A stretch of DNA of 48,184 bases from JBGTSJ01 sp041940305 (GTDB lineage: Bacteria > Planctomycetota > Planctomycetia > Planctomycetales > Planctomycetaceae), in contig JBGTSJ010000034.1 of the NCBI GenBank assembly GCA_041940305.1, forward strand, positions 1 to 48,184, given 5' to 3'. How positions within the stretch are numbered: position 1 is the stretch's first letter; each line of letters starts with the position of its first letter. The notes beneath the pieces were generated by a model. The model worked only from the letters and a program-made list of their open reading frames with translations. It made no database searches and was not told the DNA's origin. Below are positions 15,749 through 24,823 of the stretch, piece by piece. Made by a program: the position numbers and the translations under genes.

Positions 15749-15838
15749 CCGACCTGAGACTCCTTCGTTGGCGGACCACGCAGGAAGCACCCTGCGTTGA
15801 TCGGCGGCATCCGCCTGCCGCAATCGGGGTGACCTTGC

Positions 15839-16195
15839 TCAATCGTCTCCGCGAGACAGGCCGGAGAGCGCGTCGTTCATCGCGTTGACGTCCAGACCTT
15901 CCATCATCGACGACATTTCGCGGGTGGCGGCTTCTTTCGCCCGCTCCAATGCCTGGTTGACGGCGCCCACCACCAGTTCCTCCACCATTTCGCGGTCGCC
16001 GCCGCTGATCAGGGCGGGTTCGATGCGGCAGCTGAGGATGCGCTGCTGTCCGTCGGCCGTCACGGTGATCATCCCGCCCCCGGCCGAACCTTCGACCCGG
16101 ACGTTCGACAGTTTCGACTGAATCTCGCCGATGCGACCCTGAACGGCCTGCGCCTGCTTCATCGCCTGCATCAGCCCGCTAATTCCTTTGAACAT
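15839..16195 (-). CDS. ybaB: YbaB/EbfC family nucleoid-associated protein
   Basis: Small dimeric DNA-binding protein of the nucleoid. The 118-residue product begins MFKGISGLMQAMKQAQAVQGRIGEIQSKLS, the typical long helix of the tweezer-shaped dimer. The central beta-sheet (VRVEGSAGGGMITVTADGQQRILSCRIEPALI) and the C-terminal helix (VEELVVGAVNQALERAKEAATREMSSM) follow in the standard order. Length matches the family. It starts 6 nt after the dnaX stop and lies 90 nt before recR, so the three genes form the classic operon. Its biochemical role beyond DNA binding remains loosely defined in the family. Confidence 0.95.
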   Translation of the reverse strand: MFKGISGLMQAMKQAQAVQGRIGEIQSKLSNVRVEGSAGGGMITVTADGQQRILSCRIEPALISGGDREMVEELVVGAVNQALERAKEAATREMSSMMEGLDVNAMNDALSGLSRGDD

Positions 16196-16201
16196 CAGGC
16201 T

Positions 16202-17971
16202 TTATACCTCTCTCTCCCTTGGGGGTCCGGACGGACGGACGTCGACGACGGTGCCTCCAAACACGGCGACGACCTGCTGCACGAACGGATCCTGACGAAC
16301 CTGATCCAGTTGCCGCGTGCGGGATTGCGTCGTGGGCGGGACCACGGCCGGTTTCGCCGCGGCAGCGACCGCCTGGTCGCCCCGAATCACGATATGCACC
16401 GGTTTTCCGGCGAGTTCCGACGCGATGGACTCGATTCGCTTGAGTGTCTCCGGCCGTTCACAGTACGTCTTGCTGAAAGAATAGCCCGCAGGGAACAGAA
16501 TCTCCAGAGCGTTTGGCCCGGAAATTGCTGTTTGCGTCGCGTTCTTCAGTTGCGCGGCGATCGTATCGCTCGATCTCAACAGGAGTTGGGACCAGAACGC
16601 ATCGACTGTATCGGCCTGTAGCGGAATGACCTCGCCGGCGTCCGACGCCTCAGGAGTTTCCGGAGCGATGGCACCCCGCGACTGTGCCAGAACCGGGCTG
16701 GCTACGGGCGCGCTAGCTGCGCCGTTTTTTTTTGACGCCGGATCGGCCATCGGGCCACCGCTACTGAGTTGCGTGCGGCTCGGAGGCGGGACTGTGCGGC
16801 CAGGAGCTCCGGGTGCCGCTGTCGGAGCCTCGCGCAGCTGCTGGTGCAGGGCCGCCAGGGAATCCAGCCGTTCCAGCAGGCAGATGCGGGTGAGCGCGAG
16901 ATCGAGGAGGGCTCGACCGTAGTTGACGCGCTGCATGCGGGACTTCGCCTCAATGAGGATCTGCATGGCGGCGGTGGCCGTTTCGAGACCCCAGGCTTCG
17001 GCCTGTCGCTTCAGCTCGTCGCGCAGTCGCTCGGCCACGCCGACCAGCGCGACGCTGTCGGCGCCGACTCCCGTGACGACCAGGTCTCGCAGGTAGTCGA
17101 GCAACTGATCACCGAGACTCGAGAGCTGCACACCCGCAGAGAGGGCCGCATCGGCGAGTGAGAGCGCCCGGCCGGCGTCCGCGGTAATGCAGGCGTCGAC
17201 CAGCTCAACCAGCCTCTCGTCAGGCGCCGTGCCCAACAATCGGTGCACATCGTCCGCGGCGATGTGATCGCTGCCGAACGCCAGCAGCTGATCGAACAGC
17301 GACTGCGCATCGCGCATTGACCCGCCGGCGCGGCGCGCGACGAGTTCGACGGCGTCCTCATCCACCCGCACGTTCTCTGCTTCGGCGATCTGCTGCAGTC
17401 TCGACGAAATCGTCGGCGTGCCGATCATCCCGAAGTCGAACCGCTGGCAGCGCGAGAGGATCGTATCGGGGACCTTGTTCGGTTCGGTCGTGCAGAACAC
17501 AAACTTGACGCTGGGCGGCGGCTCCTCAAGCGTCTTCAGGAGCGCGTTGAACGCCTCCTTGGTCAGCATGTGCACTTCGTCGATGATGTAGACCTTGAAT
17601 CGCGAGCGCATGGACCGGACGTTGACGTTCGCGCGAAGCGTGCGGATGTCGTCGATGCCGCGGTTCGATGCGCCGTCGATCTCCAGCACGTCGACGTCGC
17701 CGCCTCCCGCGATGCTGCGGCACACGTCGCATTCGTTGCAGGGGACGCCGTCGACGGCGTTGGGGCAGTTGAGCGCCTTGGCGAAGATGCGGGCCGTGGA
17801 CGTCTTGCCGACACCGCGGGCGCCCGTAAACAGGTAGGCATGCGCCACGCGGTCTGCACGGATGGCGTTGCGGAGCGCCTGGCCGACGTGCTCCTGGCCG
17901 ACGACTTCGTCGAACGTCTGCGGCCGGAAGCGGCGCGCGAGAACCGTATAGTGTCCCTGTTCAACAGTCAT
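16202..17971 (-). CDS. dnaX: DNA polymerase III subunit gamma/tau
   Basis: Clamp-loader ATPase of the replicative polymerase. The 589-residue full-length (tau-type) product shows YTVLARRFRPQTFDEVVGQEHV at the start, Walker A GARGVGKTST, a zinc module (CPNAVDGVPCNECDVC), Walker B DEVHML, the SRC sensor motif (LSRCQRFDF) and RAGGSMRDAQSLFDQL. Domain III follows to about residue 375. A linker rich in Pro, Ala, Ser and Gly (about 375-450) separates a tau-like C-terminal domain with GYSFSKTYCERPETLKRIESIASELAG. In the linker an A9 run can shift the frame to give a shorter gamma-like product of 419 or 422 residues. It heads the dnaX-ybaB-recR operon and is divergent from the hybrid kinase gene. Confidence 0.96.
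   Translation of the reverse strand: MTVEQGHYTVLARRFRPQTFDEVVGQEHVGQALRNAIRADRVAHAYLFTGARGVGKTSTARIFAKALNCPNAVDGVPCNECDVCRSIAGGGDVDVLEIDGASNRGIDDIRTLRANVNVRSMRSRFKVYIIDEVHMLTKEAFNALLKTLEEPPPSVKFVFCTTEPNKVPDTILSRCQRFDFGMIGTPTISSRLQQIAEAENVRVDEDAVELVARRAGGSMRDAQSLFDQLLAFGSDHIAADDVHRLLGTAPDERLVELVDACITADAGRALSLADAALSAGVQLSSLGDQLLDYLRDLVVTGVGADSVALVGVAERLRDELKRQAEAWGLETATAAMQILIEAKSRMQRVNYGRALLDLALTRICLLERLDSLAALHQQLREAPTAAPGAPGRTVPPPSRTQLSSGGPMADPASKKNGAASAPVASPVLAQSRGAIAPETPEASDAGEVIPLQADTVDAFWSQLLLRSSDTIAAQLKNATQTAISGPNALEILFPAGYSFSKTYCERPETLKRIESIASELAGKPVHIVIRGDQAVAAAAKPAVVPPTTQSRTRQLDQVRQDPFVQQVVAVFGGTVVDVRPSGPPREREV
16725..16733 (-). promoter_or_regulatory. A9 slippage site in dnaX with stops in both shifted frames
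   Basis: The coding strand reads TCA AAA AAA AAC GGC, an uninterrupted run of nine A at codons 413-416. Adding one A (or a -1 ribosomal shift) leads to KRRS and TAG at 16715-16713. Losing one A leads to TAG at 16704-16702. Either event ends translation just after the ATPase core and domain III, like the gamma subunit of other bacteria. Thermus thermophilus dnaX uses an A9 tract for transcriptional slippage with the same outcome. Confidence 0.7.
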
Positions 17972-18242
17972 GCGTGTCAGAGGCTCAATTGGACGAACGA
18001 GCGGACGGAGAACGGGCTGAATGACCGGGCGACGTCAGGCCGCGGCTGAAAGGCTGCACAGCGCCGGCATCTTAGCAGTCCGGCGACAGCGGGTCATCCG
18101 GCAGATCTGCCGTTGGAATGCCCGGCGCAGGCGGGCGTCGCAGATTGTCCCGCGTGTGTCGCAGCAGGGAGAATATGCGTAGAATTGCAGTGCACTTCTG
18201 CTGCTCACATCGCTCGCTAGTTCGTTTGCGGGGACGACCGTC

Positions 18243-21200
18243 ATGCGGGGCAAGTTCCTGGATCTGCTGGACGTGACCGGTTTCCGGCCGCGGTGGGAAG
18301 CCGGATCGGGGTGGACTGATGAGCTGGGCTGGACGCACATCGCCGCGCATGTCGGAATTGCGGCCGCCTTTCTCGCGGCGCCGCTGATTGTCGCCTGGCA
18401 CGTGCGGGGACAGGAACGATGGAAGTTTCCCCGTTCGTTCTGGGTGCTGCTGACACTGGTGTGCGTGGCGTCGGTGACATTGAACGTCATGGAGGTGCTG
18501 GCGTTCTGGTGGCCGCTGCACCGGCTGGGAGGAGTCGTCAAGCTGATCGTCGCAGCCGTCTCCGTGGCAGGGGCCATTGTGCTGTACCGGGCGCTGCCGA
18601 AGGCGATGCAGCTCCGCTCGCCGCTGGAACTGCAGCGCGCCGAGTCGGGACGTCAGCAGGCGGAAGCGTCGCTGGAACAGGAGCGGTATCTGCTGCATAC
18701 GCTGATGACGCATCTGCCCGACGCCATCTACTTCAAGGACACCGAAGGACGGTTCGTCCGCATCAGTCGCGGTCTGGCGGAGCGGCTGGGGCTCGACGAT
18801 CCCGAGCAGGCGCGCTGGAAGCGGGACCGGGATTTCTTTGAGCCGGAGTATGCGGAGCTGGCCGAGCAAGACGAGCAGGAAATGATGCGCAGCGGCCAGC
18901 CGATGGTCGGCAAGATCGAGCATCCGCGCTGGCCGGTCGGGACGGAGGCGTGGGTGCTGACGACCAAGGCGCCGCTGTACGACCGGGCCGGCAAGCTGCT
19001 GGGAACCTTCGGGATCTCGCACGACATCACGGCACAGAAGCACGCCGAACTGAAACTGGCGGCCGTCACCGAACGGTTCGAACTGGCGGTGCGCGGATCG
19101 ACCGACGGTCTCTGGGACTGGGACGTGCAGACGAATCGGGTGTACTACTCGCCGCGATTCAAGGAACTGATCGGGTATGAAGACGATGAGATGGAGAACG
19201 TCTTCGAGGAGTGGCGGAGCAAGCTGCATCCCGACGACATGGAGCCGACGCTGGCGGCGATCGACGCGCATCTCAATCACCGCGAGCCCTATGACGTCGA
19301 GTATCGACTGTGGACGAAGACGGGGGAGTTGCGCTGGTTTCGGGCGCGAGGGCAGGCGCTCTGGAACGAGTCGGGCGAGGCCACGCGCATGGCGGGGTCG
19401 ATCACCGACATTACCGACCGCAAAGAGGCCGCGGAGGCGCTCCGCGCCAGTGAGGCGCGCTACCGCACGCTCGTGGAGCATGCGCCCGAAGCCATCGTGG
19501 TCCTAGACGCCGGCGAGGGGCGGTTCATCGACGTGAACGAGAACGCCGTCGCCCTGTTTGAGTGCACGCGGGATGAGCTGCTGAACATGCATCCGGCGGA
19601 GGTGAGCCCGCCGGAGCAGCCCGACGGGCGGGATTCCATGGAGGCGGCCCGCCTGTATATCCAGCAGGCGCTGGAGGGACCGGTGACCGTGTTCGACTGG
19701 ATGCACCGCACGCGCACGGGACGCGACGTGCCCTGCGAGGTCCGACTGGTGCGCCTCCCCTCGCGTGCAGGAGCCCAGGTGCGCGCCAGCATCACGGATA
19801 TCAGTCCGCGCAAGGCGATCGAAGCGGATCTGCGGCATCAGGTGGCGGAACGGGAACGCGCGGAGCGGGAGGCACGACGGCAGGCCGAACATACGCGACG
19901 CATCGTCGACACGGCTCGCGATGCATTCGTCGCCATGGACGGGCAGGGTCTGATCGTGGACTGGAACCCGCAGGCGGAGAACATCTTCGGCTGGACGCGC
20001 GAGGAGGTGCTGGGCCGTCCCGTCGCCGACACCATCGTCCCCCCCGCGATGCGAGACCGGCATCGCCGCGGCCTCCAGCGATTCCTGGAATCCGGGGAGG
20101 GACCCGTGCTGGATCGCCGGATCGAGCTCTCGGCGGTGCGGCGTGACGGTTCCGAGTTTCCGATCGAACTCACCATCACCGCACTGGCCGACGGCGAAGA
20201 CTATTTCTTCGCCGGCTTCCTGCATGACATTACCGCCCGCAAACGGACCGAGCAGGAACTGCGTCAGGCGAAAGAGCAGGCCGAAGCGGCCAGCCGTGCC
20301 AAGAGCGATTTCCTGGCCAACATGAGCCATGAGATCCGCACGCCGATGAACGCGGTGATCGGCATGACGGAACTCGTGCTCGACACCAGGCTGGGCACGA
20401 CGCAGCGGGATTACCTCAACACGGTGCTCGAATCGTCGGAGTCCCTGCTGACGATCATCAACGAGATCCTCGACTTCTCGAAGATCGAAGCGGGACGGCT
20501 GGATCTGAGCGCAGCGCCGTTTCTGCTGCGGGACGAAATCGGCGACGCACTCAAGCCGCTGGGCGTGCGGGCCGCGACCAAAGGTCTGGAACTGGCGTGG
20601 CGCGTGGACCCGAACGTCCCGGACGGCTTGATCGGCGATTCGAGCCGTCTGCGGCAGGTGCTGGTGAACCTCGTCGGGAATGCCGTGAAGTTCACGGAAG
20701 AAGGAGAGGTGCTGGTCAGCGTGGAAGAGGAGTCGCGCGAGGGTGACGAACTCCTGCTGCATCTGCAGGTGCAGGACACGGGCGTCGGCATTCCGCCCGA
20801 TCGGCAGCGGGCGATCTTCGAGGCATTTGAGCAGGCCGACACCTCGACCACGCGGCGCTACGGCGGGACCGGTCTGGGGCTGACGATCACGTCGCGCATC
20901 GTGGAACGGATGAACGGGCGAATCTGGGTGGAGAGCGAGGAGGGGCAAGGGAGCACGTTCCATCTCACGATTCCGCTCGAAGTTGCCGCCGAGCTGCCGG
21001 CCAGGCGCCGGGCCCCCGATGAGCTGGCCGGACTCGCCGTGCTGGTCGTGGATGACAATCGCACGAATCGCACTATTCTGGCCGAGACCCTGTCGAGCTG
21101 GGGGCTCGAGGTGCATCTGGCTGACAGCGCCGCCGCCGCGCTCGCCGTCATGGACGACCGGACCGCCGCCGGCGCCTGCGTGAAGCTGCTGATCACCGAC

Positions 21201-22280
21201 GTGCAGATGCCCGAGATGGACGGCTACGAGCTCATTTCGTGCATCCGCCGGCGCGACGACGGCCGCGACCTGCCGGTCATCGTGCTCACCTCCGGGACGC
21301 GAAGCGGCGACGCAGCGCGGCATGCGGAACTGGGAGTTGAGGCGAGTCTCATCAAGCCCACCAAGCAGTCGGAACTCCTCAATGCCGTCATTCGGGCCGC
21401 GGCGCTCGGAACACCCGTGCTGTCTCACTCCGAGGGGGACGAGTTCCTGGCGGAGCTGCGCCCGCTGCGCATTCTGCTGGCGGAAGACGGGCGGGCGAAC
21501 CAGAAGCTGGCAGTGGCGCTGCTGTCGGCCTGGGGGCATTCGGTCGCCATCGCCGAGAACGGGCGCACCGCAGTGGAGGCTTGGGAAGCGGAGCCGTTCG
21601 ATCTCATCCTGATGGACGTGCAGATGCCCGAGATGGACGGTCTCGCCGCCACACGGGCCATCCGGGCCCGCGAAGCGAACTCGAGTCGGCATACCCTGAT
21701 CATCGCCATGACGGCCCGAGCCATGACGGGCGATCGCGAGATGTGCCTGGCGGCCGGCATGGATGGGTACGTCTCCAAACCCGTGCGGAAGCGGCAGTTG
21801 TACGCGGCCATCGCGCCATTCTTCACGGAGCGGGATACGGAACCGATGGAACCCGTCAGCAGAGAAGCCGCACTTCCGGAATCAATGCCGCAAACGGATG
21901 ATGAGTTGCAGGTGCCCGTCATTGACTGGAAGGTGGCGCTGCGGACCGTCGGCGGCGACCAGGGTCTGCTGGGAGACGTGGTGGATGCATCGCTGGAAGA
22001 GCTTCCGGATCTGCTCCAGCAACTGCAGCAGTACGCGACCAACGGCAATGCGGCCGAGGCGGCGCGCGTCGCCCACACCATCAAGGGCACGGGCCGCACC
22101 TTCGGCGCCGCCCAACTGATGCAGGCGTCGCGAGTGCTGGAAGAATCGGCCGGCGAGGGGGACCTGCAGCACTCCGCCCGGTTACTGGCGGAAGTAGAGA
22201 GCGCGGTCAGGTCGTTGATCACTGTGCTAAGGCAATACCGGGAGACGCCGACGTCGATTCACGAACCGGGGAGTGGTTGA
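18243..22280 (+). CDS. hybrid sensor histidine kinase: 3TM (degenerate ethylene-receptor-like), PAS x4, HisKA, HATPase, REC x2, Hpt
   Basis: Membrane-bound phosphorelay kinase of 1345 residues. Three helices at about 33-53, 66-89 and 95-117 resemble the copper/ethylene-binding domain of ETR1-like kinases, ending LGGVVKLIVAAVSVAGAIVLYRALPKAMQLRSP, but the metal ligands are replaced. PAS domains lie near 145-265, 275-395, 405-525 and 560-680; the second has the PAS_3 look (FKELIGYEDDEMENVFEEWRSKLHPDD). HisKA is at about 690-755 with phospho-His H696 (MSHEIRTPMN). HATPase is at about 800-915 (VGNAVKFTEEGE, DTGVGIP, YGGTGLGLTI). Receivers carry D986 and D1125, both in DVQMPEMDG. The Hpt domain carries H1278 (VAHTIKGTGRTFG). 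No output regulator is adjacent, so the relay target is unknown. Confidence 0.93.
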   Translation: MRGKFLDLLDVTGFRPRWEAGSGWTDELGWTHIAAHVGIAAAFLAAPLIVAWHVRGQERWKFPRSFWVLLTLVCVASVTLNVMEVLAFWWPLHRLGGVVKLIVAAVSVAGAIVLYRALPKAMQLRSPLELQRAESGRQQAEASLEQERYLLHTLMTHLPDAIYFKDTEGRFVRISRGLAERLGLDDPEQARWKRDRDFFEPEYAELAEQDEQEMMRSGQPMVGKIEHPRWPVGTEAWVLTTKAPLYDRAGKLLGTFGISHDITAQKHAELKLAAVTERFELAVRGSTDGLWDWDVQTNRVYYSPRFKELIGYEDDEMENVFEEWRSKLHPDDMEPTLAAIDAHLNHREPYDVEYRLWTKTGELRWFRARGQALWNESGEATRMAGSITDITDRKEAAEALRASEARYRTLVEHAPEAIVVLDAGEGRFIDVNENAVALFECTRDELLNMHPAEVSPPEQPDGRDSMEAARLYIQQALEGPVTVFDWMHRTRTGRDVPCEVRLVRLPSRAGAQVRASITDISPRKAIEADLRHQVAERERAEREARRQAEHTRRIVDTARDAFVAMDGQGLIVDWNPQAENIFGWTREEVLGRPVADTIVPPAMRDRHRRGLQRFLESGEGPVLDRRIELSAVRRDGSEFPIELTITALADGEDYFFAGFLHDITARKRTEQELRQAKEQAEAASRAKSDFLANMSHEIRTPMNAVIGMTELVLDTRLGTTQRDYLNTVLESSESLLTIINEILDFSKIEAGRLDLSAAPFLLRDEIGDALKPLGVRAATKGLELAWRVDPNVPDGLIGDSSRLRQVLVNLVGNAVKFTEEGEVLVSVEEESREGDELLLHLQVQDTGVGIPPDRQRAIFEAFEQADTSTTRRYGGTGLGLTITSRIVERMNGRIWVESEEGQGSTFHLTIPLEVAAELPARRRAPDELAGLAVLVVDDNRTNRTILAETLSSWGLEVHLADSAAAALAVMDDRTAAGACVKLLITDVQMPEMDGYELISCIRRRDDGRDLPVIVLTSGTRSGDAARHAELGVEASLIKPTKQSELLNAVIRAAALGTPVLSHSEGDEFLAELRPLRILLAEDGRANQKLAVALLSAWGHSVAIAENGRTAVEAWEAEPFDLILMDVQMPEMDGLAATRAIRAREANSSRHTLIIAMTARAMTGDREMCLAAGMDGYVSKPVRKRQLYAAIAPFFTERDTEPMEPVSREAALPESMPQTDDELQVPVIDWKVALRTVGGDQGLLGDVVDASLEELPDLLQQLQQYATNGNAAEAARVAHTIKGTGRTFGAAQLMQASRVLEESAGEGDLQHSARLLAEVESAVRSLITVLRQYRETPTSIHEPGSG

Positions 22281-22339
22281 ACCAGGAGTTATGCCAGCGA
22301 CGACGACGTTGCCCGAGCTGAGGATTCGTCGCCGGGCGC

Positions 22340-23860
22340 TCAATCAGAGGAGGGCGGGAGCAACCTGCCCCAGATGCGCTCGGCGGCCTGTTCGCCGCTG
22401 TGGATGCAGTCGGGCAAGCCCACCCCACGGAGCGAGTTGCCGGCCAGGGCCAGTCCCGGTATCTCGTCCGCCAATTGCTCGATGCGATCGGCTCGTGCCA
22501 GATGACCGACGTGATACTGCGGCATCGCACGGGGATAGCGGGCGACGGTCGCGAATTCCGGCTCCCCCCGCACGCCGAGGATTTCCCGTAGTTCGCCGAC
22601 GGCAAGCGCGATCAATTCTTCGTCCGTCCGCTCGAGCATGTCCGGGCGCATTGCGCCGCCGACGAACGTCCGCAGAATCGCGCGCCCCTCGGGCGCCCGC
22701 GACGGGAACTTCCGGCTGAGGAACGAGACGGCGAGGATCGAACGCTGCTCGACGTGCGGAATCACCAGCCCGGCCGCATTCAGCGGGTGTTTGATGTCCT
22801 GCAGCTGGTGTCCCGTGATGACGATGGCGCTGGATGCATACTCGATCTGACCGAGCGCTGCCGCCAGTTCGGGCGCCGAATCGCCCAGGATGCGGGAGGC
22901 CGCATGAGCCGGCGTCGCCAGCACCAGGGCGTCGAACAACTCGGCCGCTCCCCCCGCGAGCTGCAGCCTGAACCCGCCCCGCCTCGTGGACTGGTCCGCT
23001 CCGCCTGATGAAGGCACTTCGCGTCTCATCCGTTCCACGGTCCGGCCGCATTCGATCCGGGCGTTCGCTCGAACCCGCGCGGCGAGCGCATCGGGTAGTT
23101 CCGACATGCCGTCCTGTAGGCTGACGAACAGGCCGTAGCGGGCGCCGGAGTCGTCCCTGGCGGGAGCTTTTCCGCGCTGCCGGCGCGCGGCGCGAATCAG
23201 ACTGCCGGACTCCTGTTCCATCCTGAGGAATCGCGGCAGCGTCGCCGCCAGGCTGAGCTTCTCCGGGTCGGCGGTGTAGATCCCCCCCACGATGGGCTGC
23301 GCGATCTGTTCCAGCATTTCCCGGCCGAACCGTCGGCGGACGAACGCCGCCAGACTCTCGTCGTCGCCATTGCCGCCGCGGGGAATGAAGCACTCCGCGC
23401 CGGCCCTCAGTTTGCCGCGCCACGAGAGCAGCGGCGTCGTCAGCAGTCCGCGGAGGCTGGAGGGGGCCAGCAGGTTGAGGCCGTCGGGGACCGGCACAGT
23501 TCGCCCGCGGTGCAGGATGAGCGCACGGCGGTAGCGTGCATCTAGCGGGATCAGCCGGGATTCGAGTCCGAGCCGCCGGCAGAGGTCGACGCCCCACGGT
23601 TTGTCGGTGACGAAGGAGTCCGCACCGGTTTCGATGGCGTAGTCGTCGATGCGGCGCGTGCCGAACACGCCGCCGAGCCGGTCCGATGCTTCGTACAAAG
23701 TCAGTTCGAGCGGGCGCTGCGCATCATGCGCGAGCTCAAGAAACCGATGAGCGGCGGCGAGGCCGGTGATCCCGCCCCCCACGACGGCGATCCGCGCGGC
23801 ACGCGAACCGCCCGCGGTGTTCGGCGGCGCACTCGGCGCTGCTCCGTCTGCGTTCGACAT
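22340..23860 (-). CDS. hemG: protoporphyrinogen/coproporphyrinogen oxidase (HemY/CgoX type)
   Basis: FAD- and oxygen-dependent oxidase near the end of heme synthesis. The 506-residue product has the N-terminal FAD fold (IAVVGGGITGLAAAHRFLE, then LYEASDRLGGVFGTRRIDDYAIETGADSF), which is the amine-oxidase/PPOX arrangement. Other PPOX signs are PIVGGIYTADPEKLSLAATLPRF in the substrate domain, FVSLQDGMSELPDALAARV, and the C-terminal FAD segment RYPRAMPQYHVGHLARADRIEQL with LAGNSLRGVGLPDCIHSGEQAAERI. Sequence alone does not decide between protoporphyrinogen and coproporphyrinogen. Its ATG overlaps the stop codon of the upstream secreted-protein gene by one base (TGATG), indicating translational coupling. 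No other hem gene is adjacent. Confidence 0.93.
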   Translation of the reverse strand: MSNADGAAPSAPPNTAGGSRAARIAVVGGGITGLAAAHRFLELAHDAQRPLELTLYEASDRLGGVFGTRRIDDYAIETGADSFVTDKPWGVDLCRRLGLESRLIPLDARYRRALILHRGRTVPVPDGLNLLAPSSLRGLLTTPLLSWRGKLRAGAECFIPRGGNGDDESLAAFVRRRFGREMLEQIAQPIVGGIYTADPEKLSLAATLPRFLRMEQESGSLIRAARRQRGKAPARDDSGARYGLFVSLQDGMSELPDALAARVRANARIECGRTVERMRREVPSSGGADQSTRRGGFRLQLAGGAAELFDALVLATPAHAASRILGDSAPELAAALGQIEYASSAIVITGHQLQDIKHPLNAAGLVIPHVEQRSILAVSFLSRKFPSRAPEGRAILRTFVGGAMRPDMLERTDEELIALAVGELREILGVRGEPEFATVARYPRAMPQYHVGHLARADRIEQLADEIPGLALAGNSLRGVGLPDCIHSGEQAAERIWGRLLPPSSD

Positions 23861-24420
23861 CAGCTGCCGCCGCCTGCCTCTTTAAGGGCGGAGAGGATCT
23901 GCTCGGTGACAGTCTCGTTGACCGAGACGAATCCCCAGGTTGCCCCGATCCTGCCGCCGCCCGACACAACCACCGTCACATTGGCGTCGGGATTGATGCC
24001 CCAGTCCGCGGGACCGGCGGGATCCCCCTGATAGAACGTGAGGGCCGATCGTTCCAGCTTGATCGACTGCTGCGCCTTGGGCAGATACTCCTTCGTCGTG
24101 AACTGGTCGTCCGTCAGCCAGACGGCGACCAGCCGCGCGTCGGTGACGTCGGCCAGCTTTCCATCAAGCTCCTTGATCATCCGCGCCATCGGCCGGTCCC
24201 ACTTGTCCTTGGGGACGAACACCCACACGGTCGGCTTGTCCATCCGCTCGGTGGAGATCGTGACTTCCTTGTCGGCATGCTCGCCGGTGACGGCATACAC
24301 CTTCAACTCCGGCACCGGATTGTCGACCGCCGGCCCGGAATCGACGTCGGCGAGCGCATGCGCACCGGAGCAGACAACGAGTGCTGTAAATGCACACGAC
24401 AACAGGCGCTGGAGTTTCAT
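23860..24420 (-). CDS. secreted hypothetical protein coupled to hemG
   Basis: 186 residues with a clear signal peptide: MKLQRLL, a hydrophobic core (SCAFTALVVCSGAHALA) and probable cleavage near residue 24. The mature part has a thioredoxin-like secondary-structure pattern (VPELKVYAVTGEHADKEVTI..., TVWVFVPKDKWDRPMARMIKELDGKL, ARLVAVWLTDD, LTFYQGDPAGPADWGINPDANVTVVVSGGGRIGATWGF). It lacks a CxxC motif, so it is not an active thioredoxin. A ribosome site (GAGGA) lies about 10 nt before the ATG. Its stop overlaps the hemG start, so the two are co-expressed; a role in heme or redox handling is conceivable but untested. Confidence 0.8.
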   Translation of the reverse strand: MKLQRLLSCAFTALVVCSGAHALADVDSGPAVDNPVPELKVYAVTGEHADKEVTISTERMDKPTVWVFVPKDKWDRPMARMIKELDGKLADVTDARLVAVWLTDDQFTTKEYLPKAQQSIKLERSALTFYQGDPAGPADWGINPDANVTVVVSGGGRIGATWGFVSVNETVTEQILSALKEAGGGS

Positions 24421-24583
24421 GGCATCGTTTCCTCTTGAGTGACAGCGGCCTCCGCGGTCATCGTCAATCGCATGACACGAGAAAGATTGTACCGTCCGTA
24501 CTGCCCGAACGGCGAACGATGCACTTCCTGGAACTGTTCCAGGAAGCAGTCGCTGATGCCGGAAGCAGCGATTGTCGAGCGTT

Positions 24584-24762
24584 CCTGTATTCGGCCCGGC
24601 GTTTACGCCGGGTTTGTCGCTGACTGGGATCGCCCTTGAGCCTCATTCATGAGGCTTCTCGCTGCACGGCTTCAGCCCATTGCGGACAAGCCCGGTGAAC
24701 CGGGCTCAGTGCTGCACGCTGGTGTCGCCAGAACCCGGCGTAAACGCCGGGCCGATTACAGG
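24584..24762 (+). repeat. palindrome-rich element with 31-bp terminal inverted repeats, copy 1
   Basis: An intergenic element of 179 bp. Its ends, 24584-24614 and 24732-24762, are reverse complements with a single mismatch; 24 bp (24591-24614 against 24732-24755) are perfect. Inside are further hairpins: AGCCTCATTCATGAGGCT and AGCCCGGTGAACCGGGCT. The same order of hairpins recurs at 26005-26187 on the other side of trpD in the same orientation. No gene is seen in the rest of the gap 24421-24823. Confidence 0.82.
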
Positions 24763-24823
24763 ATGAAATTGAATCCAAGTGCATGCCAACTGCCCATGAC
24801 GGACTTCAGCGCCGTTGTCTCGT

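Noticed and set aside
19503..21692. Open frame of more than 700 codons opposite the hybrid kinase
   Set aside because: Antisense shadow of conserved kinase domains; His/Arg/Pro-rich with no domain signal or ribosome site.
24584..24762. Possible CRISPR-like or tandem array
   Set aside because: The repeated units are palindromes of different sequence inside one inverted-repeat element, without regular spacers.
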